Of a DNA stretch of 57,753 bases, positions 16,823 through 24,996 are shown piece after piece (the stretch's first letter is position 1; each line of letters opens with the position of its first letter). This DNA is from GCA-2725625 sp964574215 (GTDB taxonomy: Bacteria; Pseudomonadota; Alphaproteobacteria; Rhodospirillales; UBA2165): positions 1-57,753 of the forward strand of contig CAZNLR010000032.1 of assembly GCA_964574215.1 (NCBI GenBank). Reading direction: 5' to 3'. The notes under the pieces were generated by a model, which was not told where the DNA came from, made no database searches, and saw only the letters and a program-made list of their open reading frames with translations. Both the position numbers and the translations under genes were made by a program.

Positions 16823-17809
16823 CTAATTATATGAATCCGGGGCGTTCAAATAATTGCTGACATATTTGGTGACGCCGTCTTCCAGGCTGGTGAAGTCCGC
16901 CGTATAGCCGGCGGCCCGTAATCGGCTCATGTTGGCTTCGGTGTAGTACTGGTATTTGTCCCGGATATTCTCCGGCGTCGGTGTGTAATGGATGCTGGGT
17001 TCTTTGCCGAGAGCATCGAAAACCGTTTTCGCCAGATCTTCGAAAGTTCTCGCCTCCCCCGTGCCGCAATTGAACAGGCCGCTGACGTCCGGATGATCGG
17101 CCAGCCACAGCATGACGTCGACGCAGTCGTCAACCCAGATAAAATCCCGTTTCTGACCACCGTCGGGATAGTCGGGATGGTGCGACTGGAAAAGCCACGC
17201 CATATCGTCTTCGACAATCTGGTTGTAGAATTGGGGCACCACGCTTTGCTGCCCGCCCTTGTGGTATTCGTTGGGACCGTAGACGTTGAAAAATTTCAAA
17301 CCGGCCCATTGGGGCGGCGCTTTGGCGCCGTTGGCAATCAATCGCGCGACGCGGCGGTCGAATAGATTCTTGCTCCAGCCATAGGCGTTGAGGGGCCGTA
17401 ACCGGGCCAGCGCCTCGCAGGAACCGTCATCGTCAAAGCCATTTTCACCGCCGCCGTAGGTGGCTGCGGACGAGGCGTAAACAAGCGGCACCTGATTTTC
17501 CGAGCACCACCGCCAAATATTGAGAGACAGCCGAAAATTGACATCGACGATCAGATCGGCGTCGGTTTCGGTGGTCGACGAAATAGCGCCCAAATGAAAG
17601 ATCCGTTCGATGCCGCCGATATTGTTATCGAGAAACGTGAGCAGGTGTTCGGGTTCGATAATATGGGCCAATTCGCGCTTGGCCAAATTGTGCCATTTAT
17701 CGCCGTCTCTCATCCGGTCGCAGACGGCAATTTCCTTGCCGCCCCGCTGGTCGAGGGCGGCGACCAGATTTGAGCCGATAAAGCCGGCGGCGCCTGTGAT
17801 CAATATCAT
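16823..17809 (-). CDS. hldD: ADP-L-glycero-D-manno-heptose 6-epimerase
   Basis: This 328-residue extended SDR epimerase makes the heptose donor for the LPS inner core. The NADP-binding GAAGFIGSN is at the N-terminus, SSAATYG carries the catalytic Ser/Thr region, and YGWSKNLFD holds the Tyr-x-x-x-Lys pair. The NVYGPNEYHKGGQQSVV segment is diagnostic for HldD, and the length matches the family (about 310-330). The ATG at 17809 is immediately followed by MILITGAAG. The gene diverges from the UbiK-like gene across 123 bases. It implies a heptose-containing LPS, hence a Gram-negative envelope. Confidence 0.95.
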   Translation of the reverse strand: MILITGAAGFIGSNLVAALDQRGGKEIAVCDRMRDGDKWHNLAKRELAHIIEPEHLLTFLDNNIGGIERIFHLGAISSTTETDADLIVDVNFRLSLNIWRWCSENQVPLVYASSAATYGGGENGFDDDGSCEALARLRPLNAYGWSKNLFDRRVARLIANGAKAPPQWAGLKFFNVYGPNEYHKGGQQSVVPQFYNQIVEDDMAWLFQSHHPDYPDGGQKRDFIWVDDCVDVMLWLADHPDVSGLFNCGTGEARTFEDLAKTVFDALGKEPSIHYTPTPENIRDKYQYYTEANMSRLRAAGYTADFTSLEDGVTKYVSNYLNAPDSYN

Positions 17810-17932
17810 CGAATTCTCTCAGTTTTATGATTCAGCCTGACTTTGTTATAGGGTGGCTTCTGTTGGCAGGCAAGTTGCGGTAGAGGGAAAAGTCGGCATA
17901 ATGAATTCAAACCCATACCTGGAGTTAGACCC

Positions 17933-18259
17933 ATGCAGACCCGCAGACGAATATTCGATGATCTCGCCAAAGTCGCCAGCAGTGCCGCCGGTACTTTCGC
18001 CGGCCTGAAGGATGAAATAGAAGCCCTCGTGCGCCAGCGTCTCGAGGTAGCGCTCAATAATATGAATTTGGTAACAAGGGAGGAATTCGACGCCGTCAAA
18101 GCCGTCGCCACCAAGGCGCGGCAAGAACAGGAAAAGCTGGAAAAACGCCTGGCGAAGTTGGAGGGCGGTACCAAGAAACCTAACAAGCCCGCAGCGTCTA
18201 CCAAACCGGCAAAGAAAAAAGCCGCCGCCAAAAAGAAAGCAGCGGGCAAGAAAAAGTAG
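17933..18259 (+). CDS. BMFP-domain accessory factor, UbiK family
   Basis: This 108-residue coiled-coil protein has the BMFP core RRIFDDLAKVASSAAGTFAGLKDE..., then LVTREEFDAVKAVATKARQEQEKLEKRLAKLE. UbiK-type proteins help ubiquinone synthesis through the Ubi complex and can associate with membranes. The last ~28 residues are a Lys/Ala/Pro tail (AKKKAAAKKKAAGKKK), common in alphaproteobacterial homologues. GGAG precedes the ATG at a good distance. It diverges from hldD and is monocistronic. Family assignment is good; a ubiquinone role in this organism is inferred. Confidence 0.85.
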   Translation: MQTRRRIFDDLAKVASSAAGTFAGLKDEIEALVRQRLEVALNNMNLVTREEFDAVKAVATKARQEQEKLEKRLAKLEGGTKKPNKPAASTKPAKKKAAAKKKAAGKKK

Positions 18260-18285
18260 CCGGCCGGCTCAACCTTCATATATAC

Positions 18286-18317
18286 CCCATACCGAATCCC
18301 AGGATTCTCGGTACCCC
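18286..18317 (+). repeat. 32-bp dispersed palindromic repeat, copy C
   Basis: Third copy of the element seen at 9849 and 10378. It begins CCCATACCGAATCCC and ends CTCGGTACCCC, and agrees with copy B at 25 of 32 positions. Its ends pair (TACCGA-ATCC with GGAT-TCGGTA, a two-base bulge). It lies 26 bases after the UbiK-like stop. Confidence 0.5.
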
Positions 18318-18318
18318 T

Positions 18319-18357
18319 TTAAAATGTCAGTTTGGTCCCCAATAACCGACATTTTAA
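18319..18357. terminator. inverted repeat after the UbiK-like gene, possible terminator
   Basis: TTAAAATGTC (18319-18328) and GACATTTTAA (18348-18357) are exact complements with a 19-base loop. They are AT-rich and have no clear T-run, so termination is possible but weak; an operator for the hydrolase gene 110 bases downstream is an alternative. Confidence 0.35.
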
Positions 18358-18468
18358 TACCAGTGGCGGATTATTAGCTAATGACCCGGACGGGGTATTA
18401 CCTTTAAATAATCTGTAATGATACAAATTGCCCCGCATACTATTTGAGGAACGCTCAGGGAGGTCGCA

Positions 18469-19248
18469 ATGCGAATTTTTGGAGTTCTTCTTTTATCCTT
18501 TCTATTGCCCTTTAACGCTTTGGCTGCCGACGTCGAAGATGTAAAGTCCCGCGGTGAGACAACGCGACTACTCGTCGAAAAAGGCGACAATCCATTTGTG
18601 ACGGTCGTTCTGTTTGCCGGCGGCAAAGGGATTATGAATATATCGGAGAGTGGTATAATTGGTTGGGGTTCTGGGAATTTTTTGGTACGCACCCGGCGTC
18701 ATTTTCAAAACCGCGGTGCCATAACGGCTGTGATCGACGCGCCGTCGGACGAAAGAATCAGACTTCACGGCTTCAGAAGTACTGCCAATCATGCGAAAGA
18801 TGTCGGTGCTGTGATTAAACACCTTCGAATAAAGTATGGGCTGCCAGTATGGCTGATCGGCACCAGCAGGGGAACCAATTCGGTAGCGAACGCAGAAATG
18901 AGGCTAGAATCGAATAAGCCCGACGGCATTGTCTTAACGGCAACCATGCTGGCCTATAACAGCAGATGGGGTGGTGATTACGTAACAAACATGGATGTTG
19001 CAAAAATTGCCATGCCTGTGTTGATCGTTCACCACAAGAAAGACGGATGTGAGGTTACGCCGCCCGACGAGGTTGACGAATTAAAAGAGGAGCTTAAAAA
19101 TGCCGAGCCGGTGAAAGTGCTTTGGTACGAAAATGGCTCAGGTATAAGAGGGCGAGAATGTCAGGCTCACCATTACCACGGGTTCAAGGGCATTGAGAAA
19201 AAAGTGGTATCTGACATCATGAGTTGGATCAAATCACCGACAAATTAA
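18469..19248 (+). CDS. secreted alpha/beta hydrolase
   Basis: This 259-residue protein has an N-terminal signal peptide (MRIFGVLLLSFLLPFNALA, likely cleaved before Asp21) and an alpha/beta-hydrolase core. The nucleophile elbow is GTSRG with Ser133, a likely acid is Asp192 in VHHKKDG, and the likely catalytic His lies in the AHHYHG segment near the C-terminus. VLFAGGKGIMNI looks like the oxyanion strand. Substrate unknown; esterase or lipase-like activity in the periplasm is inferred. GGGAGG precedes the ATG by 5-6 bases. It stands alone between the UbiK-like and MFS genes. Confidence 0.8.
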   Translation: MRIFGVLLLSFLLPFNALAADVEDVKSRGETTRLLVEKGDNPFVTVVLFAGGKGIMNISESGIIGWGSGNFLVRTRRHFQNRGAITAVIDAPSDERIRLHGFRSTANHAKDVGAVIKHLRIKYGLPVWLIGTSRGTNSVANAEMRLESNKPDGIVLTATMLAYNSRWGGDYVTNMDVAKIAMPVLIVHHKKDGCEVTPPDEVDELKEELKNAEPVKVLWYENGSGIRGRECQAHHYHGFKGIEKKVVSDIMSWIKSPTN

Positions 19249-19383
19249 TTTCCACTTGATCGTCCGCTCCAGACTTTAATCGGATGCTTTTAAGTTTCGG
19301 AAATAACATCCGGTGTTGCGCATTATGCGAACATGCTGTTTTGAAGGCTTGGCGGGGAGGTCAAAAAAATTTAACGTGGTTTA

Positions 19384-20730
19384 ATGAATAATTCCCCCCA
19401 AGCCCCATCCGCACAAAAAATATTCTTTGGCGCACGTTTGCCGTTTTTTTATGGCTGGGTGGTGGTGGCCGTCGCTTTTGTAACAATGGGCATTGGCGTC
19501 AATGCCCGCACGTCTTTTTCTCTTTTGTTTCCACCAATTTTGGATGAATTTGGCTGGGCTCGGGGGACGATTGCCGCTACTTTTTCCATTGGCTTTGTCG
19601 TATCAACGATAATTTCGCCTTTTATCGGTGCCTTGATGGACCGATTTGGCCCCCGCCTGGTCTTGCCCCTTGGCGGGGTTTTATCCGCCGTTGGATTGAT
19701 ATTAACGACTTTCGCAACAAAGCCTTGGGAGTTTTATATCACGCTCGGGGTTTTGGTGGTCGGCGGCTCGATATTTATGAGCTATATCGGGCATACTTTG
19801 TTCGTGCCAAATTGGTTTGATCGCCGGCGCGGTTTGGCCGTGGGCCTAGCTTTCGCCGGTGCAGGTGTGGGCGCGATGGTGCTTTTTCCCTGGATGCAGC
19901 ATGCCATTCAGACCCAGGGATGGCGCTATGCCTGCGTCGTCATCGCACTGGTTTTACTGTTTGTTCTGGTGCCTCTCAATGCTCTGCTACAACGTCATCG
20001 CCCGAAAGATCTTGGATTGGAAATCGATGGCGGACATATCAGCGACGCGGTGACGAGCAAAGCAAGACAGGACGATCTAGACCGCCGCATTGTCGATAAA
20101 GAATGGGTTGAAACAGAATGGACGCCGGCCAAAGCCATGCGCACGGGCCGCTTTTGGTGGCTGATTTTGGCCTTTGTGACGTCGCTTTATGCCTGGTACG
20201 CGGTACAGGTGCATCAGACCCGCTATTTGATCGATGTCGGCATTTCGGCTGAAGTTGCCGCCGTCGCCCTGGGTCTGGTCGGTCTCACGGGTGTCTTTGG
20301 TCAAATCGCCGTCGGCGCCCTCTCGGACCGGATCGGACGGGAGCTTGCCTGGTCACTTGCCTTGATGGGCTATCTTTTGACCTATGCCTGTTTGTTTATA
20401 TTGCGGGAATGGCCGTCAGAGTGGTTGATGTATGTCATGGTCGGGCTGCAGGGACTCATTGGCTATGGCTTGGCGTCGGTCTTTGGGGCCGTTCCGGCAG
20501 AATTGTTTTCTGGCAAGCGATATGGCGTGATATTCGGTATAATTGGCGCATGCAGTAGCACAGGCGCCGCCATCGGACCGTGGGTAACAGGCGTCTTATT
20601 TGACATCGCGGGAAATTATGAAACGGCATTTATCTTAGCCATGATTTTATGTGGCATTTCCATTGCGGCAATGTGGATTGCCAGCCCGCGCAAAGTCATT
20701 CTTGTTGCCGGGCGGGCGCGCAAAGCTTAA
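19384..20730 (+). CDS. MFS transporter, oxalate/formate or monocarboxylate type
   Basis: This 448-residue permease has about 12 membrane segments. The first half has YGWVVVAVAFVTMGIG, RTSFSLLFPPILDEFGWARG and DRFGPR (the MFS A-like loop); a charged central loop spans about 205-250; and the second half has GALSDRIGRE. The opening signature YGW...P.l..eFGW.R matches bacterial OFA/monocarboxylate MFS carriers, so a small organic acid is the likely substrate, in exchange or with protons. The nearest neighbours are unrelated, so context does not refine this. No obvious ribosome-binding site close to the ATG; GGGGAGG lies about 25 bases upstream. Confidence 0.88.
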   Translation: MNNSPQAPSAQKIFFGARLPFFYGWVVVAVAFVTMGIGVNARTSFSLLFPPILDEFGWARGTIAATFSIGFVVSTIISPFIGALMDRFGPRLVLPLGGVLSAVGLILTTFATKPWEFYITLGVLVVGGSIFMSYIGHTLFVPNWFDRRRGLAVGLAFAGAGVGAMVLFPWMQHAIQTQGWRYACVVIALVLLFVLVPLNALLQRHRPKDLGLEIDGGHISDAVTSKARQDDLDRRIVDKEWVETEWTPAKAMRTGRFWWLILAFVTSLYAWYAVQVHQTRYLIDVGISAEVAAVALGLVGLTGVFGQIAVGALSDRIGRELAWSLALMGYLLTYACLFILREWPSEWLMYVMVGLQGLIGYGLASVFGAVPAELFSGKRYGVIFGIIGACSSTGAAIGPWVTGVLFDIAGNYETAFILAMILCGISIAAMWIASPRKVILVAGRARKA

Positions 20731-20855
20731 TAATGGAGACATTGTGCTGGAGCTAAGGCTTGCGCCATCAGCAGGATATTTTGCGTTCTCATCAGGCAGA
20801 AAATTCTATTTGAAATAGCGTTAGAAAATTTTTGGCAGTGCAGATATTCCCGTGC

Positions 20856-21890
20856 CTATTTTTTGCAGCTATCGATAGTTAACCCTTTCGGTAGTTTCGT
20901 CGAAGCATCTCCGCAAGCCTTGTCGAGTTGCAATTGTGTAATATTCCAAGCATTTGCTAAGTCGGCTGATTGAAGTCGTGCATTCTTGAAACTAACCCTT
21001 GTAAGATCTGAGAATCCAAATTTCGCTTCTCTTAAATCAGCCCCATCAAAAATTGTTTTCGACAAATTTGCATTTCTAAAATTTGCATTTCTTAAATCGG
21101 CATTCAGAAAAATCGAATTCTGAACGGCAATTCCTTGGCAGTCCAAATCGCCATTCCTAATGCTATTATTTGATTGTTTACAAAGAATTTTTCGTTTCGA
21201 ATTATCAAAATCAGCATTTTTCATTTTTGCATTTGAAAAATCTATTCCCGATAAAAAAGAACCGTAAAACTTGGTATTTTCAAGATTAGAATTTGCAAAA
21301 CTGTGATTAACAAAAATAACATTTGTGAAATCGATGCCATTCAAATCAGTGACGTCAAATTGTTGATTTATAAATGTCACATTTGAACGGCTTTTTGGTG
21401 CTTGTGTAGAATCTCTTTTCACTCCACTAGAAACTGAACCATAGCTATCAACCGAAGTCGCAAAAAACGATCTCAAATCTAACTTCGCCCCAGAAATATT
21501 TGCCTGATCAAAAATTGCCCCCGATAACGTTGCTCCGGATAAGTCGGCATTTTGTAAATTTGCCTGAAATAGGACAGCGTCCTTCAGATTCGCCTTAAAT
21601 AGATTTGCGCCACTAAGATTTGCGCGTTCTAAATTAGCGTGACGGAGACTAGATGAAGATAATATTGCGTTTGAAAAATTGGTACCTAAGAAAATGGAAA
21701 AATCTAAATTTTCATTGGCAAGATTTATACCTGATTTATTGCAGCCGGACCAATTTTGGTTGCTGAAGGCATCACCACTACAACTAGAATTGTCCGTAAT
21801 CGCAAAGGTACCTCCAATAATCACGTAAAATAGTACGACGATCATAATTGGTGAAAAGATAATTCGACGAATAGACACAACCAATTCCAA
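20856..21890 (-). CDS. pentapeptide repeat protein with N-terminal membrane segment
   Basis: This 344-residue protein has a hydrophobic N-terminus (about 10-32), then two blocks of A(D/N)Lxx pentapeptides: roughly 65-135 (ANLERANLSGANLFKANL...) and 180-320 (NADLRNANFRNANLSK...). These form right-handed quadrilateral beta-helices. Four Cys are near the first block and the C-terminus. The anchor or signal suggests periplasmic or membrane location, unlike the cytosolic Qnr/MfpA gyrase protectors. The gene is AT-rich relative to neighbours, suggesting transfer. The open frame begins at a TTG (21890); a GTG at 21878 is an alternative, and no good ribosome-binding site decides. Function unknown. 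Confidence 0.8.
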   Translation of the reverse strand: MELVVSIRRIIFSPIMIVVLFYVIIGGTFAITDNSSCSGDAFSNQNWSGCNKSGINLANENLDFSIFLGTNFSNAILSSSSLRHANLERANLSGANLFKANLKDAVLFQANLQNADLSGATLSGAIFDQANISGAKLDLRSFFATSVDSYGSVSSGVKRDSTQAPKSRSNVTFINQQFDVTDLNGIDFTNVIFVNHSFANSNLENTKFYGSFLSGIDFSNAKMKNADFDNSKRKILCKQSNNSIRNGDLDCQGIAVQNSIFLNADLRNANFRNANLSKTIFDGADLREAKFGFSDLTRVSFKNARLQSADLANAWNITQLQLDKACGDASTKLPKGLTIDSCKK

Positions 21891-22282
21891 CTAACATAGG
21901 CCGAATACTAGTTGATACCATGGAAAATCTATGAATTAAACAATTGTAAAATAATCAAATATAGAAATTGAGAGAAGATACTCCCTAAAATGCCCTCCTC
22001 AACGGCCATTCATTCTTAAAAATATCAGTTAGTTGTAAAATATGTGTGACATTTGGATTATCGCACCTGATGAACGGTCTCAAAATCTGCAACGGCGAGA
22101 TTACCTAAGAAGCTGTCGCTAATGACTCGGGATACAAATACGTTGAGGCGGCGATTGCCTCAATTGGTTGATGTCAGGAGTTGGTCTGCTAAATATTAAT
22201 TTGTGATATTACCACATTTTTGGAATGGTGGTACCGCTAGGTAACAGGAACAATGAAGCGGTATCTAAGAAATGAGGCATCG
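21891..22282. other. 392-bp AT-rich intergenic region
   Basis: I see no gene here. Two small inverted repeats occur: TTGAGGC/GCCTCAA (22143-22163, 7-base loop) and TACCAC/GTGGTA (22210-22233, 12-base loop), the latter 50 bases before the next gene. They could belong to the promoter or leader of that gene. Confidence 0.4.
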
Positions 22283-22657
22283 ATGGAATTATTTGTAAAC
22301 GGTACGTTGATGCGGGGGTTGGCGCTTAACGGGAATTTGGACGGCGCCGAGTTTTTGGGTGAGTTCGTGACGGCGCCCTGTTATCGCCTCTATACCATCG
22401 ACGATATTCATCCCGGCATGTTTGAGGTGGCGGAAGGCGGCGTCGCCGTCGCCGGCGAGATGTACCGCATGAGCGATGAAATCTGGCAGCGCGTTGAAGT
22501 GGGAGAGCCGCCTCATCTCTATTGTGGACCGGTAAAACTGGAAGACGGTCGTACCGTCAACGGTATTCTTTTCCCGCAGGAAATCGCCGAGGCCAATCAT
22601 CGGGATATTTCGGCGTTCGGCGACTGGCGCAAATATATGGCGTCAAAGGAAGGCTGA
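22283..22657 (+). CDS. AIG2/GGCT-fold protein resembling the C-terminal domain of allophanate hydrolase
   Basis: This 124-residue stand-alone protein begins MELFVNGTLMRG, which corresponds to the YGTLxxG motif of gamma-glutamylcyclotransferases but with Asn for Tyr. TAPCYRLYTIDD, GVAVAGEMYRMS, PPHLYCGPVKLEDGRTVNG and ISAFGDWRKY follow the pattern of the C-terminal domain of allophanate hydrolase (AtzF/DUR1,2), which makes and decarboxylates N-carboxycarbamate. No amidase-domain gene is adjacent, so the substrate is open. The frame is open to 22253, but the ATG at 22283 has GAGG at the right distance and starts the conserved strand. Confidence 0.78.
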   Translation: MELFVNGTLMRGLALNGNLDGAEFLGEFVTAPCYRLYTIDDIHPGMFEVAEGGVAVAGEMYRMSDEIWQRVEVGEPPHLYCGPVKLEDGRTVNGILFPQEIAEANHRDISAFGDWRKYMASKEG

Positions 22658-22674
22658 TACGTTACTGCAAAAAT

Positions 22675-22731
22675 AATAAGCCCAGCTATCCGGTGTTGGG
22701 TTATTAATCTTTCCGAATAGCTGGGCTTATT
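22675..22731. terminator. bidirectional terminator-like inverted repeat
   Basis: AATAAGCCCAGCTAT (22675-22689) and its exact complement (22717-22731) flank a 27-base loop. The element lies between the plus-strand AIG2-like gene and the minus-strand binding-protein gene, which converge here. The stem ends in TTATT on one side and AATAA on the other, as expected for a shared terminator, although the loop is long. Confidence 0.6.
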
Positions 22732-22789
22732 CTAGTGCTGCGCATTTCCCTAAGCTGTTGGCCGCTTATCGGGCGAGTGGGAAATCTTT

Positions 22790-24112
22790 CTAAGAAATCG
22801 CCTGCATATCGCCACCCATGGGGATGGCCGGCGCGGTCTCGTTCGAGGTGATGACGAGATCGTATTTGTATTTGCCGCCGAGCCGCCATTGACCGCCCAC
22901 CAGCGGCGTTTTCGCAACATTTTTGAAGGGGCCGGGTTTCCAGGCAATTGGGCCGACGATGGTGTTCAAGTTGGTTTTGGCCAAGGCATCCAGCACGGCG
23001 GCATTGCTGCCCACATCCTGGGAGCGCTTGATGACATCGGCGGCAACTTCGAACAACGCGTGGGCGAAGCCGATGGGCTGGGTCCACTGTTTTTTGGTGG
23101 CCGCCGTATAGGCTTGCGCCAATTGGGCGGACGATTGTCCGGTCAAGGACGATTTGAACGGATGGGAGGGGCTCCACCAGATCTCGCTCGATAGATTGTG
23201 CCCGGCTTTACCCAATCCTTCGACCACGACCGGGAACAGGATAGCCTTGCCAATGGAGGCCGCTTTGGGACGGAAGCCCTGCTGGCGTGCCTGTATCCAG
23301 AAGTTGGTAAAATCGGGCGGAATCATGACGCCGGTGACGATATCGACACCACCGCTCTTAAAGGCCGAAATTTGAGCCGAGAAGTCGTCGGTCAGGTTCT
23401 GATAGCGGCCGGGATCAAGCAATTTGTAGCCCTTCTTCGCCAATACGGGCGGGAAACCGAGTTTTTTATCACCCCAGGCATTGCCGTCGCCATCGTTGGG
23501 GAACATGCCGCCGACGGATTTGCTGGTATCCAATTTGCCCCACATATTGGTAAAGACCGAGATGACATCTTCCAGACCCCAGAAGAAATGATAGGTCCAC
23601 TTAAAGCCGACACCGGGCTTGCCGCCACGGGTAAAGAACCAGGGCTGCCATGGCGCAACGGTAGAGACGCAGGGAACCTCATTGATCTCACATTGGTCGG
23701 AAACCGGATTGGTGGTCTCCGGCGTTGAGGACACCAGCATGATATCCACCTTATCCTTGACGATCAGATCGCTGGCGACCGCCGCCGCCCGGTTGGGATT
23801 GGACTGGCTGTCTTTAATAATAATTTGAATCGGATGGGTGGCCCCCCCGACCTTGATGCCGTTGGCAAAGGATTTTTGGGCCAGCGCCACGGCGAAGCTA
23901 TCGGCCTCGGCAAACGGCGCCAACGGCCCTGTTTTCGGCGTCACGTAACCAATTTTGATGGTTTTCGATTTGGCAATGGCCGGAAAGCCGATGCTGCTTG
24001 CCAGGGCGGCGGTGCCGACACCTGCGGCCGTCGTTTGTATAAATCGCCGCCGGTCAATTCTGGCGGTATCTCCTATTAAATTCTTAGTCGGTACTGTGTT
24101 TTTATCTGACAT
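22790..24112 (-). CDS. Liv-type ABC transporter substrate-binding protein, Tat-exported
   Basis: This 440-residue periplasmic binding protein is of the branched-chain amino acid/amide (type I, LivJ-like) class. The N-terminus has a twin-arginine signal, DRRRFIQTTAAGVG (Arg21-23), with a hydrophobic stretch and a cut near residue 48. The mature part begins KIGYVTPKTGPLAPFAEAD and includes IIIKDSQSNPNRAAAVASDLI and PETTNPVSDQCE. Liv-type proteins of this group often bind aromatic acids. The matching ATPases and permeases are at 30006-33331 on the other strand, beyond four enzymes. It lies 79 bases downstream of the phosphatase gene in the same orientation. Ligand inferred aromatic or phenolic from neighbours. 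Confidence 0.9.
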   Translation of the reverse strand: MSDKNTVPTKNLIGDTARIDRRRFIQTTAAGVGTAALASSIGFPAIAKSKTIKIGYVTPKTGPLAPFAEADSFAVALAQKSFANGIKVGGATHPIQIIIKDSQSNPNRAAAVASDLIVKDKVDIMLVSSTPETTNPVSDQCEINEVPCVSTVAPWQPWFFTRGGKPGVGFKWTYHFFWGLEDVISVFTNMWGKLDTSKSVGGMFPNDGDGNAWGDKKLGFPPVLAKKGYKLLDPGRYQNLTDDFSAQISAFKSGGVDIVTGVMIPPDFTNFWIQARQQGFRPKAASIGKAILFPVVVEGLGKAGHNLSSEIWWSPSHPFKSSLTGQSSAQLAQAYTAATKKQWTQPIGFAHALFEVAADVIKRSQDVGSNAAVLDALAKTNLNTIVGPIAWKPGPFKNVAKTPLVGGQWRLGGKYKYDLVITSNETAPAIPMGGDMQAIS

Positions 24113-24190
24113 GGTAACCTCCTGCGTGAATTTAAATTTGATCGATTAGAATGGTCGGTGGCGTTAAATTCCTTATGCTGATTTCTCTTA

Positions 24191-24973
24191 TTAGTTCTCT
24201 TTAGGTGACACCCGCTCCCGAAGGATATCCACCATTTCCCGGTTGCCCGCGAAAACGGTTTCAGGAACGCGGCTGCGGTCGAGAAGTTGGGCGATATCCA
24301 CCGGTTTGCCGGAATGATAGACCAGGACGCCACCGGCCCGCTCGATGAGCAGGGAGGGCAACACCAAGTCCCACAGATATATCGCCGGATTAAAAAACAT
24401 CGCCGGCACGGTGCCTTTGGCGGCCTGGCACAATTGATAGATGGGCGCACCCATGCTGTAGATACGGCCGGGAAAATCAACTTCGTAGAGATGATGATGA
24501 TTGGTCGGTCCGATGATGATGCTATTACGTTCCAGAGCGGTCGACGGATTGACCTGCAGCGGTATGCCGTTGCAAAAGGCGCCGCCTTCCTCGTCGGCCC
24601 AGAACAGCTCGTCGGTCACCGGGTTAATGCAGGCGCCGGCAATGGGTGTGCTGCCGTCGATGACATGAACCGCCGGCGTCCAGATCGAAATGCCGGCGGC
24701 GAACGCCATGGTACCGTCCAAGGCATCGACCACCCAGGAACGGGTCTCACCATTCACCGGTTCTTTGTTTTCTTCCGTTTCCTCGCCGATGAAGCCGTAG
24801 TCCGGCGCCAACGCCGTCAGGGAAACCTTAAGGAAATTTTCGATGGCTTCATCGGCTTCGGTGACAATGGTCAAATCCGACTTCAGCGTACGGGAGACTT
24901 TGCCGTAATAGAGCAAGGCGAGTTCACCGGCCTCCTCGACGACTTCCAGCAGATCCTGCATTTCAAATGACAA
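24191..24973 (-). CDS. inositol monophosphatase family phosphatase
   Basis: This 260-residue Mg-dependent phosphatase has Glu64-Glu65 in GEETEEN, the signature VVDALDGTMAF with Asp83 and Asp86 (normally WVIDPIDGT), and a C-terminal WDLVLPSLLIERAGG that replaces the usual WDxAAG; the Asp is kept. Family members remove phosphate from inositol phosphate, PAP, fructose bisphosphate or other phosphoesters. The frame begins at TTG (24973) with AGGAA 8 bases upstream; an ATG four codons in is possible. It ends the group containing the two PEP-synthase-like proteins, which fits removing a phosphate added by them. That role is inferred. Confidence 0.9.
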   Translation of the reverse strand: MSFEMQDLLEVVEEAGELALLYYGKVSRTLKSDLTIVTEADEAIENFLKVSLTALAPDYGFIGEETEENKEPVNGETRSWVVDALDGTMAFAAGISIWTPAVHVIDGSTPIAGACINPVTDELFWADEEGGAFCNGIPLQVNPSTALERNSIIIGPTNHHHLYEVDFPGRIYSMGAPIYQLCQAAKGTVPAMFFNPAIYLWDLVLPSLLIERAGGVLVYHSGKPVDIAQLLDRSRVPETVFAGNREMVDILRERVSPKEN

Positions 24974-24996
24974 TGTTAATTCCTTTCAGTTTTTGG

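Noticed and set aside
18319..18357. CRISPR-like or riboswitch structure after the UbiK-like gene
   Set aside because: Only one inverted repeat and one dispersed repeat copy are present; no regular spacing or conserved aptamer seen.
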